A stretch of DNA of 42,802 nucleotides from Candidatus Competibacteraceae bacterium (GTDB lineage: Bacteria; Pseudomonadota; Gammaproteobacteria; Competibacterales; Competibacteraceae), in assembly GCA_020444905.1 (NCBI GenBank), contig JAGRHQ010000007.1:1-42802 (forward strand), written 5' to 3'. The translations under genes were made by a program, and so were the position numbers. This document shows, in pieces, positions 24,518 through 31,857 of the stretch; positions within the stretch are counted from its first letter, which is position 1; each line of letters opens with the position of its first letter. The notes beneath the pieces are model-generated. The model ran no database searches and was not told where the DNA came from. It was given only the letters and a program-made list of their open reading frames with translations.

Positions 24518-25777
24518 ATGAGATTCAAGATGAACAAGCTTGCAGCCGCCGTAGCGGTGACCATGGGCGTGTCGGCGGTTGGCGTTAGTACCGCCCAGGC
24601 TGATGAGATTCTCTTCCCCTATGTGGTGGCCAGTGACACTGTCACCACCTTGATTTCCACGATCAATATTTACGAAAATTCTTTTCAAGGCCCTGCTGCA
24701 GACCAGTTGCATTACCGCTATTACTACAAGAATGGCGTCAACGCGGAGAACAACCTTGCGTCTTGCGCCGAGGTCGACGACCGGTTGCCATCTAGCCCGA
24801 ACGATATCGTTACGTTTGACGTAGCGGAGCGCTTCGGGGCCGGTAACCTGGGCATTCTGTTTGAGGATGTTGCAACATCCAGTAATGTTGACTATGGCAG
24901 CAAAACTTTCTCGTTGCTAAACATCACCCTGCCGGTGCGTGCGTTCCTGATTGTCGACAACAACGATACCTTAACAGGGGCGGGCCTGGTTAGCACAGCT
25001 AACTCGGTGGCTGGCGAAGCGATTATCTTGGAGTTTGCGGCTGGGGCTGCATGGGGTTATTCTGCTTATAATGCCGCTGGTCTGTACTCCGGAACCGCTG
25101 GGGGTGGGGCTGTTGTTAGCAATCCCTACGACTTCTCCGACTCGGTTGAAACTGCTGGCGAAGTGATCGCCAACAGCTATGTCCCTGTGGCCTTGATGCC
25201 TTTCACCGCTACTGGAGGCGAGTTTATCACCAGATTCTTCGTGACGCCGATTGCGACGAGAGCGATGGGCAGCGGTACCCCTCAGTTGCGGAGTGATCTG
25301 AACGCCCGTATTCGGTTAGCAGTTCGGGATCCAGCTTCGGCTACTCAAGATGCGATATTTGACCGCGATGAGTTGCCCGTGTCAGGTCAGTTTCCGCAAA
25401 ATGTAGTGTGTGTGGGTGCCGTCGAAGCATCAGAGATGCTGACCGAAGGCGCGCTGAACCGAGTGCCGAACGGCGGCTGGTCGAACCTGGTGGTAAGCAG
25501 TGGTACAGTCGCCGGTGCTACTGGCACAGTCACCTCTGGTTCTACTGATCAAGCTATTGTGTTCAAATTGGAATATAACCCGTCTGCACTGGAACTTGAT
25601 ACAGACTCTGGCACCGACCCGGTCGCCGGCATTGTCAACAATGCGATCTGGCTGCGCAAGGGTATCCGCGAGTCGTATCTAGCCCCGGCCTCAGCCACCC
25701 AGCCACGTGTAAGCGTGTTTGCTGCTGACCTTGACCTCAATTCTCCGGCTCCAATTGGCACTAGTGGCGTCCAGTAA
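24518..25777 (+). CDS. Exported protein of unknown function, probably strongly expressed
   Basis: The 419-residue product has a clear Sec signal peptide (basic MRFKMNK, hydrophobic AAAVAVTMGVSAVGVST, cleavage near AQA|DEI). The mature protein is acidic and rich in Ala, Gly, Ser, Thr and Val, with a beta-strand-like pattern (ILFPYVVASDTVTTLISTIN, PVRAFLIVDNNDTLTGAGLV). It has only two cysteines (about residues 80 and 297), which could form one disulfide. The ATG at 24518 has AGGAG seven bases upstream. Two near-consensus promoters, this good ribosome-binding site and a perfect terminator suggest a monocistronic, abundant product. I do not recognise the family. A type II secretion substrate, a surface-layer component or an outer-membrane-associated protein are all possible. 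Confidence 0.85.
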   Translation: MRFKMNKLAAAVAVTMGVSAVGVSTAQADEILFPYVVASDTVTTLISTINIYENSFQGPAADQLHYRYYYKNGVNAENNLASCAEVDDRLPSSPNDIVTFDVAERFGAGNLGILFEDVATSSNVDYGSKTFSLLNITLPVRAFLIVDNNDTLTGAGLVSTANSVAGEAIILEFAAGAAWGYSAYNAAGLYSGTAGGGAVVSNPYDFSDSVETAGEVIANSYVPVALMPFTATGGEFITRFFVTPIATRAMGSGTPQLRSDLNARIRLAVRDPASATQDAIFDRDELPVSGQFPQNVVCVGAVEASEMLTEGALNRVPNGGWSNLVVSSGTVAGATGTVTSGSTDQAIVFKLEYNPSALELDTDSGTDPVAGIVNNAIWLRKGIRESYLAPASATQPRVSVFAADLDLNSPAPIGTSGVQ

Positions 25778-25820
25778 GGCAATTGGGTTCGTTATAGTCG
25801 TTTAGTCGACGCTTGTCCTC

Positions 25821-25860
25821 AGAAAAGGGACTGCTCAAGAGAGCAGTCCCTTTTCTATTC
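25821..25860 (+). terminator. Intrinsic terminator after the exported protein gene
   Basis: AGAAAAGGGACTGCTC (25821-25836) and GAGCAGTCCCTTTTCT (25841-25856) form a perfect 16-bp stem around an AAGA loop, with the T-rich 3' arm running into TATTCTTT. It lies 44 bases after the stop codon. Confidence 0.92.
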
Positions 25861-25916
25861 TTTGGAGCTTACTTGTTAATCAATTTTCTGCTGCGGTCCT
25901 GCAAGGTACCTTCTTA

Positions 25917-27686
25917 ATGAAGCCGTTCACTCTTTTTTTCACTTTTCTGCTGATGATTTCGGGCGACATCCACGCCGAAATCATGAACGATCCGAAAGCG
26001 CTCAATCAACATCCATTAGGTAACAATGCATCTTGGGAATACGCACTCGATAGCCAAAGCGAATTGTGGCTCGCCTATTACGGTGACGACAAATTGCTCT
26101 ATGTACGCCGACCCGATGGATCGGAAGTCGACTTCAGTAGCCAAAATCGCGATCAGTATCTGTCAGGATTGGCAATTGATGCTGGAAAAGACACCCTTTC
26201 CATAGTGTGGAGAGATAAACTTCCCGAGAAAGACCTACGGCTTTTACCTGGATTGCCAACGACCGGACCAATACCACAATCGCTGTCAGTCGGCGGTAGC
26301 GAATCTGAGCCATTGCCACGACTGAAAATAGCACAGCGCGGCGACTACTATTATTTACTGTGGCTCGGCGAAAAACCCGATCTTGAAACGAAACAGACCT
26401 ATCACCAGTACTTCCGCTATTCCGAGGATGGAGGTAAGACTTTTTCAGAAGTAGAACGGGTGATTCCCGGCATCTACCCCATGTGGATTGTCGATGATCA
26501 AAGCATCGCTATCTTCAGTTGGGTCAGGTCGAAAGAACGACAAGTTATAGCGATGCGTCGCTTCGACCGCGCTGCCAAGCATTTTGGCGCGCTCGTCGAG
26601 ATTGCGGAAACTCCTGAACAGATCAGCCCGATTTATCGTGCTTTCGAATCCGCCGGACGTTGGTTCGTAACCTGGTTATCCCAGTACGGGGATGGCCGGG
26701 ATTTTCTACTGGAGGGCGCCTATTCTGAAGACCAGGGTCAAACCTGGAAGCGCTTTGCCTTTGAGACTATCAAGGGCCTGGATCTTTCGCACTTGGTAGC
26801 TGCCGCCGACGGCAAGGGTCATATCGCGTTAGCGTTTAGTGGCTCGCATCGCCTGCGCGACAACAATCCGCAGGCCAAAAATGATGTCTATCTAACCTAC
26901 TCCACGGATAACGGCTCAACCTGGTCCGAACCGCAATCCCTGCGAACCGATGAACAGAAGATCACTCACGCCAAATTTCCCGCAATCACTTTCGGATCAG
27001 AGCCAGGGGTACTGCTTATTGCTTGGGAAGACTGGCGTGATATCCGTCCTAATGTGTATATCGCTTATTCAAAGGATTATGGCGCAACCTGGGAGAGCTC
27101 CATCCCATTGGGCTTGCCTGGACGAGTCAATTTAGGTATGGAATTCGATATGGAACACGAGCTACGCAACCACAATGGGAGCTATCACCTAGTAGTGAAG
27201 CGTTTTGAGAACGACAATTTGAGCCAGGCTGAGTTAGTTCATTATGCGTTCACACTGGATGATTTGAAGCAACTACCGTTGTTGCCACGAGGAATTCAAT
27301 TGGAAAAAGCGCGCCTTAACGATGATCGTTTACGCCAAAGAGTCAAGTTTTACTGGGACGCCATGCAAAGAAAGGACTACGCAGCCAGTTATGCTTTGCT
27401 CGATCCGTTTTTTCAAGCCAAGGTTGGCCGGAAAGCCTATTGGCAAAAGATGGGAACCATCAAATATCATGGCTTCCGTATTGAAGAGACTGAACGGATT
27501 GGCAAAATTGCTAAGGTCAAGATTACTATTGAAGCATCGGTGCCCGAATTTCGGACGGCTAGCGGTAAGGAATACAGCAAGCCGAAGCAGGAATACACGT
27601 TCATCGAGACCTGGTTGTTTATCGGTGGTGACTGGTATCGTGAATACTATGAGGAAAACTCCGGGGTCCGCTACACAGGCTACTAG
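25917..27686 (+). CDS. Exported Asp-box (BNR) beta-propeller protein with C-terminal NTF2-like domain
   Basis: The 589-residue product starts with a signal peptide (MKPFTLFFTFLLMISGDIHA). It contains four Asp-box motifs: SEDGGKTF (about 168), SEDQGQTW (about 270), STDNGSTW (about 328) and SKDYGATW (about 385). They mark a sialidase-like beta-propeller. The C-terminal 120 residues (DRLRQRVKFYWDAMQRKDYA, SYALLDPFFQAKVGRKAYWQ) resemble an NTF2-like or SnoaL-like fold. The catalytic arginine triad and the FRIP motif of true sialidases were not seen, so a binding or glycan-recognition role is more likely than hydrolysis. The next gene, an ABC exporter permease, starts 8 bases after the stop, so the propeller probably serves the exported polysaccharide. 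Confidence 0.75.
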   Translation: MKPFTLFFTFLLMISGDIHAEIMNDPKALNQHPLGNNASWEYALDSQSELWLAYYGDDKLLYVRRPDGSEVDFSSQNRDQYLSGLAIDAGKDTLSIVWRDKLPEKDLRLLPGLPTTGPIPQSLSVGGSESEPLPRLKIAQRGDYYYLLWLGEKPDLETKQTYHQYFRYSEDGGKTFSEVERVIPGIYPMWIVDDQSIAIFSWVRSKERQVIAMRRFDRAAKHFGALVEIAETPEQISPIYRAFESAGRWFVTWLSQYGDGRDFLLEGAYSEDQGQTWKRFAFETIKGLDLSHLVAAADGKGHIALAFSGSHRLRDNNPQAKNDVYLTYSTDNGSTWSEPQSLRTDEQKITHAKFPAITFGSEPGVLLIAWEDWRDIRPNVYIAYSKDYGATWESSIPLGLPGRVNLGMEFDMEHELRNHNGSYHLVVKRFENDNLSQAELVHYAFTLDDLKQLPLLPRGIQLEKARLNDDRLRQRVKFYWDAMQRKDYAASYALLDPFFQAKVGRKAYWQKMGTIKYHGFRIEETERIGKIAKVKITIEASVPEFRTASGKEYSKPKQEYTFIETWLFIGGDWYREYYEENSGVRYTGY

Positions 27687-27694
27687 AAAGGGCG

Positions 27695-28510
27695 ATGCAG
27701 CAGTCATCAGCTTTAATGCTCCACTGCCTGTGGGGTCACTGGCGTCTCCTCCCGCCCTTCATTGGGCGGGAGCTGCGCGAGCAATACGCCGGTTCGCTGC
27801 TCGGCGTGATGTGGAGCCTTTTGCAACCTCTCCTGTTTATCCTGCTTTACTGGTGGGTGTTCTCGGCGGTGCTGCGCACCCGCTTTCCCCAGGATTCCGC
27901 GTTCGCTGAAACGCCTTTCATCGTCTTTCTACTATCGACGCTGTTGCCCTGGTTCGCTTGGCAGGAGGGGTTAAGCCGCTCCGCCGGCGCCATCATCAAT
28001 CGGCGCGACATGGTGCGTAAAATTCATTTTCCGGCGCAGGTTTTCCCACTGGCCGCTACTGCCGCCGCTTATGTCGTGCATGGCATTGGCTACGTTCTGT
28101 TTTTACTCGCGCTTGCCGGGTGGCAGGGTGGGGTATCGCTGACCACGATGGGCGCAGTTTTCGTGCTGCTGATGCTGCAATTTGCGGTCACTGCCGGAGT
28201 GGGTTTGCTGCTGGCCGCGTTTACCGTCTATCTGCGCGATACCGCGCAGGTATTAGGTTTAGTGCTGACCGCCCTGTTCTACACCGCGCCGATTCTCTAT
28301 CCGCTAACCCTCGTGCCGGAGGATTTTCGTGGATGGGTGCGTCTCAATCCTTTTACCCTCTTCGCGGAAGCCTATCATGAGGCGGTGCTAACCAGTGCCT
28401 GGCCAGAACCAGCCATGATCTTCGGATTGCTGCTGTTCGCTGCTGGCGCATTAAGCCTTGGCGCTTATGTCTTTCAGCGACTGGAACCCGGCTTCGCCGA
28501 TGTGCTGTAG
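27695..28510 (+). CDS. wzm: ABC-2 type polysaccharide exporter permease Wzm
   Basis: Wzm is the membrane half of the ABC transporter that carries lipid-linked O-antigen or another surface glycan to the periplasm. The 271-residue product has the family N-terminus (PFIGRELREQYAGSLLGVMW), six hydrophobic segments (including LLFILLYWWVFSAVL and FIVFLLSTLLPWFAW) and the conserved region ALFYTAPILYPLTLVPEDFR, followed by LNPFTLFAEAYHEAVL. It is separated from wzt by one glycosyltransferase gene. The ATG at 27695 is supported by the family N-terminus; an internal ATG seven codons later is an alternative. Confidence 0.92.
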   Translation: MQQSSALMLHCLWGHWRLLPPFIGRELREQYAGSLLGVMWSLLQPLLFILLYWWVFSAVLRTRFPQDSAFAETPFIVFLLSTLLPWFAWQEGLSRSAGAIINRRDMVRKIHFPAQVFPLAATAAAYVVHGIGYVLFLLALAGWQGGVSLTTMGAVFVLLMLQFAVTAGVGLLLAAFTVYLRDTAQVLGLVLTALFYTAPILYPLTLVPEDFRGWVRLNPFTLFAEAYHEAVLTSAWPEPAMIFGLLLFAAGALSLGAYVFQRLEPGFADVL

Positions 28511-28519
28511 GAGTCGCTC

Positions 28520-29674
28520 ATTCACCTGCTGATCCTGCATATTGCCTATGTGTTTGGCGGCGCTGAGCGAACGACAGCCAATCTGCTGAACCATCTCGAC
28601 CGGCAACGGATCACGCGAATCACGCTGGTCGCGCCTGGTGTGCTGCGCACCTGCCTCCCGGAACGCTATGACCACTTTGTCGACGCTGCACACCATCATC
28701 TGGAAGGCGGTTTTACTACGCCACGCTCACTGTATCAACAAGCGCGGGCAACCAGCGAATTGTTGCGGGCGCTCAAGCCGGATGTGGCGCTCGGTATGAT
28801 GCATTATTCTGCGGCGTTGCTGGTGCTAGGCGCACGGCTGGCCAAGGCGCGGACGTGGACAGTGGCCAGTTATCGCGGTCCCTTTTACGAATACATGCGC
28901 TATTACGAGCGTGGATTTCGTCGCCGGTTGTTCCTGCGCGCCGCAGTGGCCGGAACTGCGCTGCTGGCGGATCGAATCATCGTACCATCTCATGGCACCG
29001 CGTCGGAGCTGCGTGAGCGGTTTTTCACGCCGCTAAGCCGAACCGTCATAATCCCTAATGGCATTGATCTGAAAACTGTTGCAACCCTCTCCCAGCAGTT
29101 CGCCCCGGAATTGATCGACCTGGAAGCAGAAAAAACGCCGGTCATCTGCGCCATCGCCCGACTGGCCCCGGAGAAAAATCTTGGGCTGCTGCTTGAGGCG
29201 TTTCGGCGAGTACGGGCAACGCAACCTGCAGTGTTGATCATCCTGGGCGATGGCCCGGAACGGAATGCGCTGGAGGCGCGTATTGTCGAGTGGGGCCTCA
29301 GCGATGCTGTGCGCTTGCTAGGGCATCGTGAAAATGTCTATCCTTATTTGCGCCGCGCCGACCTGTTTATCCACACCTGCCAGTTCGAGGGTTTCGGCTA
29401 TACCCTGTTGGAAGCCTTGGCCTGTAATGTAGCGGTGGTCTCCATCGACTGTCCCTACGGTCCGCGAGAAATTCTGGGCGACAACGTGTATGGCATCCTC
29501 GTGCAACCCGACGATCCAGCGGCGCTGGCGGCGGCGATCCTGCGCCTGCTGACCGACTCCAATCAAAGAAAAGCATTGGCGGCCCGTAGCTTGGAACGGG
29601 CCAAGCAATTATCCATTGAACAGATGGTGAAAGCGTATGAGCGTGTATTTATCGGTTTGGCCGGGTCTGGCTAA
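28520..29674 (+). CDS. GT4-family glycosyltransferase, probably with a non-ATG start
   Basis: A retaining, nucleotide-sugar-dependent glycosyltransferase with the GT-B fold, expected to add a sugar to the cluster's glycan. The C-terminal domain is typical: ICAIARLAPEKNLGLLLEAF, LIILGDGPERNALEARI, LLGHRENVYPYLRRADLFI and the E-x7-E segment FEGFGYTLLEALACNVAVVS. The first strand and glycine loop (LLILHIAYVFGGAERTTANL) are complete only if translation starts before the GTG at 28550. An ATT at 28520 lies six bases after TAGGAG (28508-28513), and a CTG at 28526 is a second choice. There is no ATG in frame in that area. It is in one operon with wzm and wzt. Confidence 0.88.
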   Translation: MHLLILHIAYVFGGAERTTANLLNHLDRQRITRITLVAPGVLRTCLPERYDHFVDAAHHHLEGGFTTPRSLYQQARATSELLRALKPDVALGMMHYSAALLVLGARLAKARTWTVASYRGPFYEYMRYYERGFRRRLFLRAAVAGTALLADRIIVPSHGTASELRERFFTPLSRTVIIPNGIDLKTVATLSQQFAPELIDLEAEKTPVICAIARLAPEKNLGLLLEAFRRVRATQPAVLIILGDGPERNALEARIVEWGLSDAVRLLGHRENVYPYLRRADLFIHTCQFEGFGYTLLEALACNVAVVSIDCPYGPREILGDNVYGILVQPDDPAALAAAILRLLTDSNQRKALAARSLERAKQLSIEQMVKAYERVFIGLAGSG

Positions 29675-29698
29675 TCATCACTCGCGCTGCGCTGTGTC

Positions 29699-30865
29699 AT
29701 GAATAACGCCAAACCCGCTCTGCGGATCAGCCATCTGAGCAAAGTTTACCGGCTGTATGATCAGCCTATTGACCGGCTCAAGGAACTGCTGTTCCAGCGG
29801 CGGCGCCATAGCGATTTTGTGGCGCTGCAAGAAGTAAGTTTTGACTTGCCCCATGGACGCACCCTGGGCGTAGTTGGGAATAACGGCGCTGGTAAAAGTA
29901 CGTTGTTGCAGATGATTGCCGGTACGCTGACGCCCAGCTCGGGAATGATCGAGCGTGATGGAACCGTGCTGGGTCTGTTGGAACTGGGTGTTGGCTTTCA
30001 TACCGAATTTACCGGTCGGCAAAACATCTTCCTGTACGGCGATGTACTCGGTCTGTCGCGGCGATTGGTGCAAGCCCGCTTTGATGAGATTGTTGCTTTC
30101 GCTGAATTGGAATCGTTCGTTGACCGTCCGCTGAAAACCTATTCCACCGGGATGCGGATGCGACTGGCTTTCTCGCTCATTGCCTCCCTGGACCCAGATA
30201 TTTTGATCGTAGACGAGGCTCTGTCGGTCGGTGATGTGTACTTCCAGAAAAAGTGCATCGACCGCATGATGGAATTTCGCAATCGGGGTCGCGCCATCCT
30301 TTTCTGCTCCCATAGCCTGTACCAGATCAGCATGTTTTGTGACGAAACGCTGTGGTTGGAAGCAGGACGGGTTCGTCAATATGGCGAGACCAGCCGGGTG
30401 TTGCCCGCCTACGAAGCCTGGCAAGCGCAACGCAATGCGCATCGCGAGCAGGCGGAAGCCGACGCGCGTCCGGAAATGCCAGCGCGCATTGTCAGCCTGG
30501 AACTGTTGAATGAACTACCCTGCCGGTGCGGTGACGATCTCTGTTTCCGGCTGCAATTGGAGTGTAGTCGTGATGACCTACCCTACCATCTGACGCTGTC
30601 GATCAAGATGGACGATGGGCGTGGCGTCTATGTCACCGGCACCCACTTGGCAGGGCGTCCGCCGCTACGTGGCCGACAGCGCGAGGTGCGGATTACCTAC
30701 CCTCGGGCACCGCTGCTCGGCGGTCTTTACAGCGCTCACGCCCGCATTTTCGATGACCAGGGATTGATGGTCTATCACGAGAAAATTTTTCCGGAACTGG
30801 AAGTGCGCAAAGACTCGCGTGAGTTAGGAATTTGTTATCTGGAAAATTTCTGGGAGATCGCTTGA
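29699..30865 (+). CDS. wzt: ABC polysaccharide exporter ATPase Wzt with extended C-terminal domain
   Basis: Wzt powers Wzm-mediated export. The 388-residue product has the ATPase domain with Walker A (GVVGNNGAGKSTLLQMIAGT), the family motif GVGFHTEFTGRQNIFLYG, the ABC signature (KTYSTGMRMRLAFSLIASLD) and Walker B (ILIVDEALSVGD). A C-terminal beta domain of about 145 residues (from about 240) corresponds to the Wzt carbohydrate-binding domain, which recognises the chain end of the glycan to be exported. No chain-terminating methyltransferase gene was recognised in the window. It follows the GT4 gene by 24 bases and is convergent with the next gene, whose stop is 11 bases away. Confidence 0.93.
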   Translation: MNNAKPALRISHLSKVYRLYDQPIDRLKELLFQRRRHSDFVALQEVSFDLPHGRTLGVVGNNGAGKSTLLQMIAGTLTPSSGMIERDGTVLGLLELGVGFHTEFTGRQNIFLYGDVLGLSRRLVQARFDEIVAFAELESFVDRPLKTYSTGMRMRLAFSLIASLDPDILIVDEALSVGDVYFQKKCIDRMMEFRNRGRAILFCSHSLYQISMFCDETLWLEAGRVRQYGETSRVLPAYEAWQAQRNAHREQAEADARPEMPARIVSLELLNELPCRCGDDLCFRLQLECSRDDLPYHLTLSIKMDDGRGVYVTGTHLAGRPPLRGRQREVRITYPRAPLLGGLYSAHARIFDDQGLMVYHEKIFPELEVRKDSRELGICYLENFWEIA

Positions 30866-30876
30866 TCCCGCAGGCG

Positions 30877-31830
30877 TCAGAAAATGTCCAGATCGCCCAT
30901 AGTGTAGTACAGCTCCTTTTGCACCTCCCCAGTCGGAATCGGCAACCGCCAAACCATATTAGCAACGACGACTTCCGTCGATTCAATCTGGCCAGAAATT
31001 TCCTCTCGCCAATCCAGCGGCAGCCAGATTTCCAGTTCATGATAGCCGCGATCCGCAGCCAGCCGTTCCAGCGCGACCAGCGCCTGGTTCAACAGGTGGC
31101 GAGGGACGAGTAAGTCGATGACGCGCAACTGTTCTTCCTGTTGGATCACAGCCCAGCCCACGAGTCCAGGATTCGACTGGATGGACAGGCCAAAGAGCTG
31201 ATAACGCCGAAACGGATGGGTTGCATAGCGCCAGTTCAGGTAAGCACGATCGCGCACCAACGCCAACGGCAATTCAGGCGCACAGCGATCCCATAAGGCG
31301 TCGAGCCGAGGATCATCCCACTTCAGCGGGTGGACGCTTAGCCACGATCCCAATGTTTTCTGGGCCGCTCGATGCAAACTGGAAGCGCGCTCCACCGCGC
31401 CATAAACCCGGGCATATTCGCCGAGCCGGAAAGGTCGCCGCCCTGGAAAACCATAGGCAAACGCCGTAGGCCAGCGTCCCGCTAATCCCTCTAACAATTC
31501 CCGGACCAGTTGGGTAAACAGGTTGCGCCTGCCGAGTTGCCCGCGCGCGGCGGGATGCACCATAACATCGCAAATCTGGAAGAAGGGCGCTGATCGACCC
31601 TGCCGCCAGCCGCGCAGGGAAACTGCGCCGGCATGTCCCACCAATTCGCCCTCCGCGTTGAAAGCCAGGCGCGCAACCGGGGGCGTTGAACTTGCATCCA
31701 GGTATTTCCATCGCCACTGCGCCTCGGTCAAAACCTGGCCAAACACCAGACCAAAGAGCGTGGTAATAGCGGTTTCGTCGCCGGGTTGGTAATCCCGGAT
31801 ATAATAAGGATCGTCTTTACGTTCGGGCAT
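30877..31830 (-). CDS. GNAT-family N-acetyltransferase
   Basis: A 317-residue protein with a GNAT fold: the N-terminus IRDYQPGDETAITTLFGLVF, the acetyl-CoA strand region PFFQICDVMVHPAARGQLG and RRNLFTQLVRELLEGL. A second half of about 150 residues (LALVRDRAYLNWRYATHPFR) resembles a tandem GNAT-like domain found in sugar- or lipid-linked acetyltransferases of polysaccharide clusters. It may acetylate an amino sugar or another envelope component. It is divergent from the deacetylase fusion gene, with only 27 bases between start codons, so the two may be co-regulated. The substrate is not evident. Confidence 0.8.
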   Translation of the reverse strand: MPERKDDPYYIRDYQPGDETAITTLFGLVFGQVLTEAQWRWKYLDASSTPPVARLAFNAEGELVGHAGAVSLRGWRQGRSAPFFQICDVMVHPAARGQLGRRNLFTQLVRELLEGLAGRWPTAFAYGFPGRRPFRLGEYARVYGAVERASSLHRAAQKTLGSWLSVHPLKWDDPRLDALWDRCAPELPLALVRDRAYLNWRYATHPFRRYQLFGLSIQSNPGLVGWAVIQQEEQLRVIDLLVPRHLLNQALVALERLAADRGYHELEIWLPLDWREEISGQIESTEVVVANMVWRLPIPTGEVQKELYYTMGDLDIF

Positions 31831-31857
31831 AGCGGATTACTTTACGATAAAAATCGA

